From: Scedosporium boydii | Taxonomy: Eukaryota > Ascomycota > Sordariomycetes > Microascales > Microascaceae | Direction of reading: 5' to 3' | NCBI GenBank assembly: GCA_002221725.1 | Contig: NJFT01000262.1 | Location: 1-53,507, forward strand | DNA: 53,507 bases | In this document: positions 1 to 11,150 of the stretch, piece by piece | Layout of the letters: each line of letters opens with the position of its first letter | Numbering within the stretch: the stretch's first letter is position 1 | Position numbers and translations under genes: made by a program | The notes under the pieces: generated by a model | What the model saw: the letters and a program-made list of their open reading frames with translations, nothing else | Told to the model about the DNA's origin: nothing | The model's database searches: none

Positions 1-1200
1 ATCAAACCAGAAAACAGATGGAATATGGATGAGGCAGGCATAATGGAAGGCCATAGAGGCAATGGACTGGTTCTTGGAAGTGCTGAAAAGCGTTCAATCC
101 AAAGAAAACAGCTTAGATCTCAGCCCTGGACTTCTTTTATTGAGTGTATATCAGCCACAGGTCGAGCCCTTCCTCCACTGGTCATTTTCAAGGGAAAATC
201 AGTCCAACAGCAATGGTTTCCAAGAGATTTGAGTTCTTTTGAGAACTGGCACTTTACAGCAACTGATAATGGGTGGACAACTAATGATACTACTGTGGAA
301 TGGCTAGAAAAAGTGTTCATTCCCTATTCCAAGCCAAGCAGGGATACAGAACCCCGTCTTCTTATTGTAGACGGTCATGGAAGTCATACTACAGATGAAT
401 TCATGTACAAATGCTTCCAGCACAACATCTACCTTCTTTTCTTACCTCCACACACTTCCCATGTCCTCCAACCTTTGGATTTAGCTATATTCAGTTCTCT
501 AAAGGCAGCATATCGAAAAGAGATCGATATGCTAGTTTTAGCCACTGATTCCACCATTGTTGGGAAAAGAAACCTTCTCTGCTGTTATCAGAAGGCTCGA
601 AATAGTGGTCTGAAGGGAAAGAATATAAGAAGTGGGTGGAATGCTTCTGGACTTTGGCCTGTGAATATGGCAAAGCCTCTTCTCAGCCCCCTTCTTCTTA
701 AGAAGGCAGATATTCCACAAGAACAACCTTCTGGAAATGGAACTTCTATTTCTCAAGCTTCCCAGACACCTATTTCAACTCCCCAGCCACTTTTTACAGG
801 CTCAGTTAATTCTATTGTGGAATGGTCAACCCCAAAGAAGTCCAAGGACCTACGGAATCACATATACCAATCCAACCTTATAGATCAACATACCACCACA
901 CAACGTCGGCTATTCCAAAAGGTCTATAAAGCTTTTGATGAGAAGAATGTGGAATTGGCTGCAGCCCAAGCTAAAATACAAGCTCTGGAAAGCCAAATTG
1001 AGGCAAAGAAGCCCAAGAAAAGGAAGAGGGTGGAAGTCAGTCCAAATTCGAAGTTCGCCACTATTGAAGAAGTACAGAGGGCTATGGTGGATGATTTGGA
1101 AGAAGAAAATAGTACTGGTGAAATCAGCGATAGCGAAAGTACTAGTTCAGCTGCTTCCTGTATTGTGGTGACTAGAAGTGTGGAAATAATCCATGATTGA
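1..1200 (+). CDS. Fot1/pogo-type DDE transposase, 5'-truncated by window edge
   Basis: The frame is open from base 1 and ends at TGA 1198-1200, so the N-terminal DNA-binding part lies outside the window. What remains is the DDE_1 catalytic core of pogo/Fot1 (Tc1-mariner superfamily) transposases. The first Asp is in NMDEAG (bases 22-39), the second in LIVDGHGSH and the third in QPLDLAIF. The last two are separated by 35 residues, giving a DD35D pattern. The C-terminus is a Lys-rich predicted coiled coil, as in other fungal Fot1-like proteins. All three catalytic acidic residues are present and there is no stop, so the visible part looks intact. The 5' terminal inverted repeat is not in the window, and I could not identify the 3' one after the stop. 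Confidence 0.93.
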   Translation: MKPENRWNMDEAGIMEGHRGNGLVLGSAEKRSIQRKQLRSQPWTSFIECISATGRALPPLVIFKGKSVQQQWFPRDLSSFENWHFTATDNGWTTNDTTVEWLEKVFIPYSKPSRDTEPRLLIVDGHGSHTTDEFMYKCFQHNIYLLFLPPHTSHVLQPLDLAIFSSLKAAYRKEIDMLVLATDSTIVGKRNLLCCYQKARNSGLKGKNIRSGWNASGLWPVNMAKPLLSPLLLKKADIPQEQPSGNGTSISQASQTPISTPQPLFTGSVNSIVEWSTPKKSKDLRNHIYQSNLIDQHTTTQRRLFQKVYKAFDEKNVELAAAQAKIQALESQIEAKKPKKRKRVEVSPNSKFATIEEVQRAMVDDLEEENSTGEISDSESTSSAASCIVVTRSVEIIHD

Positions 1201-2186
1201 AGTTGGATGGGCTGAAATGGCGATGTGGTTTTTTGGGGGGGGGGAATGGGGGGGCGGGCGGAAAGTGGGGTCGTCAACTTACTTCGTAGTGGAGATATAA
1301 AACCACCCTACCTGTATACACTACAATATAGACCTACCAACATGATCATACCTTCTGTTTATACGGATCATAATTCCACATCTCGCACCGTGCACTCTGC
1401 AACATTCTGCATTCCCTGCACATACGCCCCAGCCGCGATCCGCGTCAGTGATGGAGCTTGTGCCCCACCTCGGAGCTCAACCCAGCTGCAAAACCCTCGA
1501 GAAAAACGCCTCGACAAGGATCTTTAATCACCGCAAACAGGCGCTAGCTTCCTAATTCGTGCCAAAGGCTTTCCGAAAATGGACTAGCTGCCCTAAACTA
1601 TCGTGATGCTCAGCCCCGGAACTTGCAGTCCACTGACGTCCCCGTATCGGCCCGGAGCCGCCGGCGTTGAGGAGAGGCGCCCGATTGATCTGCCATGTCA
1701 CGTAGCTAGCGAGGGATTATCAGCACGCAACTACTTGCGTCGGCAGAGCTAGTCATGCGAACGATTCGGCCAAGGACTTCATCCAAGGTTAACTAACGCC
1801 ATTGACAAGATTCGTCCATGATCGTCGCCAAACTACGCTCGACTTGTTCATCCGTCATGCTCTCCGAGCCTCGGAGGTCCCAGTTCCTCACGGGAACGGC
1901 CAATCGAGGCCTTAAACAGGCCTCACGCATACATATGCACGATGAGACATGGCCTGAAGCGGCGAACGACCCAACTGAAAATGGGGTCACCGGCCCAAGA
2001 AGTATCCAAAATGGGCGAAATCAGACGATTCCCCAGCTCTGTTGGTTCCGATTCGATCCTGCTCTTGAAGGTCTGAGGTCCTCGGCCAGACGGCGAGATG
2101 GCCGTCCATATAGTAGGGCTCTTTCCCCCGCTCTCGAGACCTCCTCTCTGTAGCGGCCAAAGCAACCTGAACCTTTCCTCTTTACC
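1201..2186. other. Intergenic, no gene recognised
   Basis: This stretch begins with poly-T/poly-G tracts (about 1229-1255) that follow the transposase gene and may belong to the end of that element. No exon with recognisable protein similarity is visible. The right part must hold the promoter and 5' UTR of the TmpL-like gene. Confidence 0.5.
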
Positions 2187-5100
2187 ATGATTGAAGACGC
2201 TCCAATTATGCCCCAGGGAGACCTTCCCGGGCGAGACTTTACCCATGGCTCATCCATTGCCCCCGCATTCCCAACTGTTACTGCTGCCATCCTGCATCAT
2301 ATTCTTACCATACCCGATGAAGTCGCTGCCATAGATCATTCGGCACGCGGACCTCGCTCAGTAACTTACGCTGAGCTCGGAAGACGCTCGATCCAGCTAA
2401 CTCGACGTCTTCAAAATGGCGGCCTTCGCCCCGGTGACAGGGTGCCACTGGTGGCTAAACGCGGCATTGAGATGATCATTGGTATCGTCTCTATCCTCTG
2501 CTGCGGCGCACAGTATGTCCCCGTCGACGGTAAGGTGGTGGCAAAAGAGACTCTTCGGAGGGTGATCGAGCAGGCAACAGGCGATATGGTACTATGCCTT
2601 GAGTCAACCAGGCGTCGTGTCGAAGACCTCGCTCTTAATGGTTGCAAGATAGTCAGTATTGATGACCCCGTTGGCGAAGCACCAAACATGGATATTTGCG
2701 CCTTTGTCGAGGAAAGCCTGAAGCTTGTGACTCCCAAGAGCGGGTGCTATGTCATTTACACATCAGGTATATATCCTCTTCACTACTCCATTCATCTTAG
2801 AATCCTCTTATATGGATAGCGCTCACCGGCTACCACTGTAGGAACGACTGGGACTCCAAAGGGAGTTGATGTAACTCACGAGAATGTCGCAAACCTTGTC
2901 TGCTCCTGCCCCGGAAACCTGGGCATAAGCCAGGGGGTTCGAGTAGGTCAAGTGTTGAATATTAGCTTTGATATGGGTAAGTGCGCTAATGGCACGGCTC
3001 ATTATGCCATGAAACTAACGGGGCCTGGTAGCGGCATGGGAAATCTTAGGGTGCCTCAGCAATGGTGGAACGCTTGTCTTGCGAGGATCTGACTGGATGG
3101 AAACACTTTCTGAGGTACCGAAAGAAAGAGACCATTTCCACGACGGAGGCAAGGCTGACATTAAACAATACAGATCGACGTTCTCATTTGCACGCCATCA
3201 ATCTTGTCCAAATATCTGCCTGAACAATTCCCTAACCTCAAAATTGTTGCCACTGCCGGCGAGCCGATCTCAGTGCAGTAAGTATTCTTATTAGCTGGAA
3301 GAATGGAATTGCCTTTGCTAATAAATTGTTTCCGATAGACTCGCGGACCGATGGGCTTCGCACTTGACGTACTACAACTGCTGCGGTCCAACCGAGACCA
3401 CAATTGTCAACACAATGCAAAGGCATATAGCGGGACAACATCTTTCCATTGGGAAGCCCACACCTAACAATCGAGTATATATTCTTGATGACCAGAAGGC
3501 CCAATTGCCAATCGACACGCCGGGGATCATCTGGGCTGGCGGGAAAGGCATATCTCGAGGATATGTCGGACAACCAGAGCTTACTGCCGAGAAATACCTA
3601 CCAGACACGTTCGCCAATGACGGGTTCGTGGCCCTACAAGACCCCTTTCATGCAGAACACTCGGCTAACAGTATACAGAACAATGATGTATAACACTGGC
3701 GACGTCGGCATGTGGAAGCCAGATGGGACGATCGAGATTCTTGGTCGATGTGATGACCAAGTAAAAGTCAAGGTATGTCACACCTATGAGATCCTTGGCC
3801 GGCGAAAACTGAGACTGACACAGAATCACAGGGATTCCGAGTAGAACTAAACGGTATTGCGTCCTGCCTTTGCACTGCTCCTCAAGTTACCAAAGCAGTT
3901 GTGATCTTGGTTGAAGGAGAGCTTCACGCGTTCATCCAACCCAAAGGCTGCCACGTGCCGACTATTCGGGAAAGCGTCAAGTCGAACCTGCCATATTATG
4001 CACGACCTTCCCACTACCATGTGCTTGAGTCCTTCTCGTTGACTCCGAATGGGAAGGTGGATAAAAACTCTTTGAGGCAGCTCATCCATGACGGCGACGA
4101 CTCGGATGAGACGACATCTGCGTCCAACTTCTCATCCACGCAATCTACCCGCGATTCCCGCACCTCGGAGTGTGCCACATCAGTATCGATGACTACCTCT
4201 GTGACAGAAGACAAGACTACACTTGATGGCCCAGTGCCAGACAAGGATCTTCCGCAACCATTCAGAGGCTTAGTGTATCGACTCTTGATACCTTATCGCT
4301 TCCTCTTTTCTACTGTTTGGATCGCCAACGTGGTGGCGCTCATTCTGGTATACACGCATGGCTACAGCCGCGAGTGGATTGGAAATATGGTCGCCATCAA
4401 CTTGGTGATTGCGGTTCTTATCCGGCAGGATTTTGTCATCAACGCGCTCTACACGGTATGCTGCTCAGTCCCTAAGAATTGGCCTCTCTGGATTCGCGCC
4501 TCGTGTGCAAAGATCTATCATCTGGGCGGAGTCCATTCGAGCGCAGCTTCCTGCGCAAGCTTGTGGCTCCTCGCGGCCAACATTAACGACGTCGTCTGCT
4601 TGTCTACTTCCAAGTGCTCAGACTACCCTCGTCATTCGGCCGCCTTCAGTGTCCTGTCTTGGACTCTTACAGCTTTGTTCTTCACGATGATAGGATTCGC
4701 GTACCCGCCATTTAGGAAGGCGCATCACGACTTTTTCGAGAGGTGGCATCGGTTTGTGGGCTGGACCATGCTCTTCCTCTTTTGGGCCCAAACTTTCGTG
4801 GGTATCCATGATTCTGCCAAGGAAAATGCCGTCTCATTCGGAAAGGCCCTCCTTGCTACTGTGCCGTTTTGGTTACTGTGGGTGGCGACGGCAAGCATTG
4901 CGCTCTCATGGTTCTGGCTGCGCCGAGTGCCCGTTATCTCCGAGGTGCTCTCAGATCATGCTGTCCGCCTACATTTCGACTACTCAGTGCCGGTAAACGG
5001 GAGCTTTACAAGAATAACTACCCGGCCACTCCTCGAATGGCACTCGTTCGCCACCATCCCAGCACCGAAGGCACATGGGCCACCCCACGACCCAAAGCAG

Positions 5101-5574
5101 TTCCCAGCTGGGCATTCCCTCATGGTTTCCAACGCTGGCGACTGGACGAGGTATTGCATCAGAAACCCACCCACGCACCTGTGGGTCAGAGGAATACCAA
5201 CTTGCGGTGTCATGCGCATCGCTACACTCTTCAACCGCATCGTAGTTGTTGCTACTGGCTCCGGTATAGGTCCATGTCTAGGACATATTCAGGAACCAAG
5301 CTGCCCCACCCAAGTGCTTTGGAGCACCCGTGACCCGGAACGGAACTTCGGCTTGCCTCTCCTTGAGACCCTCAGAACAAAAGCTCCGGGTGCTACAATT
5401 TGGGACACCGCCAAATTAGGCAGGCCTGATATGGTTCGCCTCGCTTATAATATGGCTAAAAGCTTCAATGCCGAAGCTGTGGTCGTTATTGCGAATGAAA
5501 AAATCACGAAGAAGATCGTCTATGGCTTGGAGACAAGAGGCATCCCCGCGTATGGCGCCATCTGGGACAGCTGA
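2187..5574 (+). CDS. TmpL/TmpA-like NRPS-like adenylating transmembrane oxidoreductase
   Basis: Exons 2187-2766, 2842-2976, 3032-3114, 3174-3277, 3339-3623, 3679-3772 and 3832-5574 join in frame to 1007 aa. Residues 1 to about 505 form an AMP-binding (adenylation) domain. Visible core motifs are YTSGTTGTPKG, NCCGPTETT, YNTGDVG, GRCDDQVKVKGFRVEL and NGKVDK. A Ser/Thr-rich linker follows instead of a carrier domain. Residues of about 578-795 hold several membrane helices, and the C-terminus is a ferredoxin-reductase-like flavin/NAD module with TGSGIGP near residue 902. This order matches fungal TmpL (redox homeostasis and virulence in Alternaria and Aspergillus); TmpA of A. nidulans lacks the adenylation part. 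The substrate of the adenylation domain is unknown. Intron 5 uses a GTTCGT donor. The ATG at 2187 has a good context (TTTACCATGA). No stop or frameshift was found. Confidence 0.88.
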
Positions 5575-6102
5575 TGAGATGACAGTTCCGTAGAGAGCAG
5601 GTCGAAAGAGGAACAACCTCAACACGCAAAATTATGACGCGAAGCAGGGATATAGGAGCATAGTGGGATCTGATACTAGGTGGTAACTGCAACGGGAAAT
5701 TTGAATATACTTTGATCGATTTTGTTATCTTCATTCTGGAGTTCTGCCCGGCACCTAGTTGCCTTCTTGACTGGTGACGCCTGATGCGGTTTCGTAAAAA
5801 GTCCACCGATAACAGTATTGATATGAGCGACGCGCAGAGGACTCCGCAACTTCTGAGAAGGTATCGTAGAACTGACCTCAAAGGTTAATTTCCCTTCACT
5901 CTTACAGCCTTTACATCGTCACACCCGCGCCCTCCAAGACTACCATCAGTCTTAGCTTGGGACCCAAGAACGCTACCAAAAAGTAGCTAGGTAATTCGAT
6001 ATCTGAGGACGAGTATACAAACACAGAATATGCATGCTTAAATGAATAGTGACCGCTGGCATAAAAATACAATATTGGTTCCTCTCGAACGATGAGTGCC
6101 GC
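5575..6102. other. Convergent 3' intergenic region
   Basis: The TmpL-like gene and the permease gene end towards each other here. No coding exon or RNA is recognised; the stretch should hold both 3' UTRs and polyadenylation sites. Confidence 0.5.
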
Positions 6103-7701
6103 TCAAGGCTTCCTCCCATAACTAGTTTCGCTACCAATATTCACATCCGCTTCTAGCAAGGGAACCACCTTCGTCCGGCATAGGAATTTATATCCCACAT
6201 ATAAAACCAACCAAAGCATTAAGCTGATATAGCAGGAAAAGAAATCACTGGTATTCCACTGGATGAATACCGTGAAGCCGACAGTAATAACGATCAACGA
6301 ATTCATAAACAGACCGTACCAAGATAAATATGGCTGCAGCGGGGCGCGGTAGGGCAAGATCGCCCGGTCGATTTTCTGGGCCTTGAGAATGCTGAGAAAA
6401 CGGATATGGCACACATTAATGCCAGCCCAGGTTACCAAGGCGCTCGTGGAGCTTATGTTAAGTAACCAAGTGAAGACTCGTGTTCCGTTCTCGGAAAGAT
6501 TGAGGAGCCCCAAAAGACCTAACAGAGAACATAACGCCACTGCGACGTATGGTGTGCCATACCGGTTCGTTCGCCTAATAAAACTCGGAGCAAGGCCCTC
6601 TTCCGCCAAAGCCACAAGGATTCGACTGCTAGAGTAGACATTCGAGTTCGCTGCTGAAAGGACCGCGGTCAGGAGGACGGCGTTAATGATATGGGGTAGG
6701 ACAGGGACACCGGCCCGTTGCGCAATAAGGACGAGAGGAGATGCAGATGCGTCGGTCGCGTCGGTCTTTAAACCCTCGAAGTTGTAAGGAAGGTTGATTC
6801 CGACGAAGAAAACGGCAGCCAGGAACAGAACAAAAATGCCCCAGAAGGTCCAGCGGATGGCCGAGGGGATGCTCTTCTCCGGGTTTTTCGTTTCGCCAGC
6901 GCCCACTCCCACCAGCTCAGCACCTTGGAAAGTGAAGGCAGCGGTAACGAGAACGGCCCAGAAACCAACAAACTTTCCAATCGCCCCTTCCACCATGTAT
7001 TCCGCAAATGGACCTGGGTCTTTCCAGTACTTGAAGCCGATGTACCCCTCATCGCCAACGCCAGCATTCACACAGATTGCGAAGATAATGAAGCCGATGA
7101 CGGTGATGACTTTAATACTGGAGAACCACATCTCTATCTCTCCGAACCAGCGGACCGGTAGGAAGTTCACGGCGGAGAAGATCACCCAGAAAACCGCGAT
7201 CCAGATGGCAATACTCAGGCTATGCTGCCAGTACTGGATGATGAGACCCGCCGCTGTCAGCTCGAGCGCGTAGGTGATATTCCAGCTGAACCAGTAGGTC
7301 CAACCCATAGAAAACCCAAGGGCCGGGTCAACGAGCCGAGTCGCGTATACCGTGAAGGACCCAGCGACGGGCATGAAAGCCGCCATCTCACCCAGACTAA
7401 CCATGACCGAAAAAACCACGGTGCCAATAAAGGCAAAGGCGATGAGAAGTGAGACGGGGCCGGCAGTCGCAAGGGCGTTGCCAAGACCAAGGAAAAGACC
7501 AGTTCCAATTGTTCCTCCTATGGCGATGAACTGAAGATGGCGGCTTGTCAGTGCTCGCTCAAGGCCACCCTCCCCGGCCTCGACATCCTCCTTAGACCGT
7601 TCGGTACTGGCGCCTTCCCCAACATCGTAATCAGTCTTAGATCCCGGAATTCTACCCGAAGATGTCGGGTCGGTTTTTTCTGAAAATATTGCATTAGCCA
7701 T
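6103..7701 (-). CDS. Amino-acid permease, YAT family
   Basis: This is a single uninterrupted frame of 532 aa, a normal length for yeast amino-acid transporter (YAT, APC superfamily) permeases of the plasma membrane. About 50 hydrophilic N-terminal residues precede twelve predicted membrane helices. The family signature is clear: LTSRHLQFIAIGGTIGTGLF at the first helix, GEMAAFMPVAGSF in helices 2-3, then FTFQGAELVGVGAGETKNP and SAANSNVYSSSRIL. The family imports amino acids by proton symport, but the residues visible here do not fix the substrate. The acidic, Ser/Thr- and Lys-containing N-tail is where related permeases are ubiquitinated. It lies convergent to the TmpL-like gene with no clear functional link. 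Confidence 0.93.
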   Translation of the reverse strand: MANAIFSEKTDPTSSGRIPGSKTDYDVGEGASTERSKEDVEAGEGGLERALTSRHLQFIAIGGTIGTGLFLGLGNALATAGPVSLLIAFAFIGTVVFSVMVSLGEMAAFMPVAGSFTVYATRLVDPALGFSMGWTYWFSWNITYALELTAAGLIIQYWQHSLSIAIWIAVFWVIFSAVNFLPVRWFGEIEMWFSSIKVITVIGFIIFAICVNAGVGDEGYIGFKYWKDPGPFAEYMVEGAIGKFVGFWAVLVTAAFTFQGAELVGVGAGETKNPEKSIPSAIRWTFWGIFVLFLAAVFFVGINLPYNFEGLKTDATDASASPLVLIAQRAGVPVLPHIINAVLLTAVLSAANSNVYSSSRILVALAEEGLAPSFIRRTNRYGTPYVAVALCSLLGLLGLLNLSENGTRVFTWLLNISSTSALVTWAGINVCHIRFLSILKAQKIDRAILPYRAPLQPYLSWYGLFMNSLIVITVGFTVFIQWNTSDFFSCYISLMLWLVLYVGYKFLCRTKVVPLLEADVNIGSETSYGRKP

Positions 7702-9512
7702 TTAGGCCAGGGGTGAGATCGTCGTCGGTGGGGCTCTGAAAACGCAGCTCAGAACCGAGAATCCAAGGGAGAGTCGAAAGACAGCAACGGCGACAAGAAT
7801 GAGGAGGCTGGGCCCGGTCATACCACGTTCATCATATGGCAATAGAGAATTGATCAGCACACAAATATCGAACCTGGAGAAATCTTGTATCGGCCATTAT
7901 GTACGATGGAGCTGGCATGGGGGCCACGCGTGGCCGAGTTGCCGAAATGGGAAGGACAGTGGAGTGGCGATGTGCAAATTTTTTTCTTCTCGCCGAGCCA
8001 TCCCCGTATTGTGGGAACTTGCTAGCTTAATCCACTAAAAGATAGGGCTCAAAACCAATTAGCTCTTATTTACGAATGGGAATGGGTCCAAGTGGAATAA
8101 TCGTTTTCCGGTGTCATCCTGCCCTAGGGGCTCGGTTCTCCAGATTCCTATTGAGATGGAGTGTCGGTCTCCCCGGAGTCCCGGATCTGGGGGCGGCTGC
8201 AGCAGAGACGCCAACGGGCTTGGCATAACATTACAACATTCGTCATGCCTAGGACAATGAATCTCGAAAATACTGATATGTTCAGTTCGCCGTCAAGAGC
8301 GTCGTCTCTTAAGTTGTCGTTTGCGTCTGTGGGTCGGCGTCGGTGAAACTGGATGAATGCTTACATTGAACTCTTCCATCAGACGGCGGGACGCGAGCAC
8401 TCACTTACTTCCTGGTATTAGAATCCCCTGTCGCGATTCAATCGATTGCACATCTCCTTCGGCCCCCTTTAACTGAGGGCAATGGGGGCACCCGCTGTCA
8501 CGTAATAGATCAAGACAGCAATCTGTCCGGATGGCATTCATCCATGAGATCCGGCACCTGTCTTAAAGAAAGGACCGTCGAACCCTCGACAAAGAGTACA
8601 TATTGCGTTAGAAACGATTCGAAGAGCCGCGGGGCTTCCCTGGGTTTACATCCATGTAACTGCGGGTCCTTAAGATGAGTCACTCATTTCATCGATAGAT
8701 GGGGCACCTCAGAGACACAAACACCCAAGAAACACGATGATAAAATGGGTCCTCTGCCCTGCACGCCACACACAGAGGAGATAGATGGAGACCGACTACC
8801 TCGAAGAGGAATTTCCGCGAACTGGGATCAATAGGAGCCTTGTGAGGTTTTGTCAAAATCATACCAACTGATGTCAAGAACGGATGCTAATCCGAGTCGA
8901 GTGGATACATCGTATGATACAACTCTCGACCAGTCAGGGGTTGCTCTAGAGAGTGGGCGCTCGCTTCTTTGGTTCGTTTCCTTTTTGCAAAACTTGGGCT
9001 GATCTGGTGGGATTAGGATTTCGCTCTTTATTTGACAGGAGGGAGCGACCCGTCCGCCATCTCCATGTTTGAATTGACATCTTGCCGCAGGTACGGCCAT
9101 TCTTGAAGGAGACGTGACCATTCCCCATCGCCGTGCCATTCCAATCGTTGACGATTTAACATCATTGGCATTTCGATAGACTGGATATAGCCTCCTCACT
9201 TCCATCCCGCGGATCTGAGGATCAAATGTAACTAATGCTAGAGGTCGGATGGCTAGATATCCGCCTCGTATGTTCGTGGAATATCCCACGGGCTGCAGTG
9301 GGTTGCTAATTCAAATGGGGTGTCGATTCGATTTCCAGAATTACTTTGGGAGGTCATCAAAATACTTAAGCATCCCATATTAATAGGTAGGCTTGCAGGT
9401 ATCTCAGTCTTGAATGACTTTGTTCGTACATCTAGCAATCACTCTATCTCTATAGTTGTCCAGTTTGAAATACAGGATAGCAGGATGTGGGTAAACTGCG
9501 TATGTGCGCGAG
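7702..9512. other. 1.8-kb intergenic region
   Basis: It lies upstream of the permease gene (promoter at the left end) and downstream of the MFS gene. Only short frames without recognisable protein features occur. I saw no tRNA and no obvious repeat. Confidence 0.45.
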
Positions 9513-11150
9513 TTAATCCACGATCCGTTCCTCGTCGACGCTCTCAGCTTCTTTTGTCCTTTCTTGCTCAATGTTCTTGAACAAGATTAGAAGGCCGATA
9601 TCATAGCAGGCCCGCAAGCTCCCAGCGCAGACGAAAGACGTCCAAAACAAGGCCCCATCTGCCAGCATTCCGGTCACGAAGGGTCCAATACTCTGGGCCG
9701 TCGTCCTTACGACGTTGACTAGACCCATCATTGCTGTTCTCTCCTGAGGCAGGACTATAGCAGCGACGAAGGCGGAGCGAGGAGCAATACTCATGCACTG
9801 CAGGGCAGAGCGTAGAATGAGGAAGAGAACCGCTAAGTGTACATCGTTCGGAACTGGGATAAGGGCCAGAAACAATGCAGACGGCAGGTGCGTGAAGACC
9901 ATTGTCTAAGGAAGTTAGTGTCGTAAGTACAAAGATATCCTGAATAGGGCATGAGAGACAGAAAAGCTGCATTTACTTTGATGTTTCCATGACGTTTAGC
10001 CAAGGAAGACGCCAGAATCATGGCTATCGCACCCATGATCCTTGTCACGAAGAAGATGGAGCCAAGTTCGCCCTCTTCCAACCCATACCGAGACCGGAAA
10101 AAGAATGTCACCCAAGCTCTAAATCTCCAAGTTAGTATTGGCAGCGCTGACCGTAGGAGAAGCAATGAATGAGTGAGCCACTCACAGCGGAGCTAGACCT
10201 GTCGCAAAGCTATCCAAAGCAAATAGGAGGCAGAGAGTAGATATGACTCGGACGCTCTCCTGACTGATCGTGGGTAGCATTGGCCCTTTGCCTGATTTGA
10301 TAGACACCGGGTTCAACTCTTCTTCCGGCGTGTCCTCGCCGAGAAGAGGCGTGGATTCCGCCGTATTCCCGGCACCGCGACTTTGAGCCTCTACTTTTTC
10401 TGGCCCACTCAACTCGACAGAATTACTGAGTACGGAAACCAAGAAAACTTTCGCTAGCCCGACAAGGGCATAGCCACAGAATATAGTTCTATACCCATCG
10501 ATGAGTTGCCACCCCAGGTTCGTGTGTAAGTAATGGATAGCCCAGCCGCAGATAACTAGGCCAAAGGCAGACCCGATAGTTCCAGACACATTGTACCACG
10601 CATAGACATCACTCCTTGCGGGCTGGTCGGTCAAGTGGGCCAGCGTGCTCTCCTCTATGGCCCGGAATGGTCCAGTCTCACCTCCACTAAGATACACGTC
10701 AGCGTCAAGCACGAGAACCTCGGACGAACCAGATGAAATAATTGCTTACTTTGGACTGAGGATACCAAAGATGGCAGCCATGAGAAGAAACCAGTAATTT
10801 TGTGACAAGAAAAAGGTGGTGCCGCTAACGATCATCAACACTGCGCCCATGCGAAGAACAGCTCTGCGGCCCACACTATCGGCGAAGATGGCGAGCACGA
10901 AGCTGATCAGAACATCACCGACTAGTGTTAGGGTCATGAACAGTCCAATCCGCGTCTGAGAGACATGGAGCTCCCGGAGGAAGGCGACCAGAACCAGGGT
11001 CAAGGCGCCATAGGCGAACATTCGCGAGGCGCGCAATAGACATATCAACTTCACATCACCTGGAGTCTGATAAAAAGACACTAGGCCAAGCTCTTCGAGG
11101 CATGAGCGCGAGACCGTGAGAAAATGTGCATTCCAATGTTCGCTTATCAT
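9513..11150 (-). CDS. Major facilitator superfamily transporter
   Basis: Read on the minus strand, exons 11150-10750, 10686-10186, 10118-9977 and 9905-9513 join in frame to 478 aa. Introns are GTAAGC/TTAG, GTGAGT/TTAG (with ACTAAC branch site) and GTAAAT/TTAG. The protein has about twelve membrane helices. The MFS motif A is seen as ADSVGRRAVL in the loop after helix 2. The N-terminal half ends with FGILSPNGGETGPFRA. A long Glu/Ser-rich central loop (about residues 215-260) separates the halves, as in most MFS proteins. The substrate is not predictable from the sequence. The first ATG at 11150 leaves about 30 residues before helix 1. No defect was seen. Confidence 0.85.
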
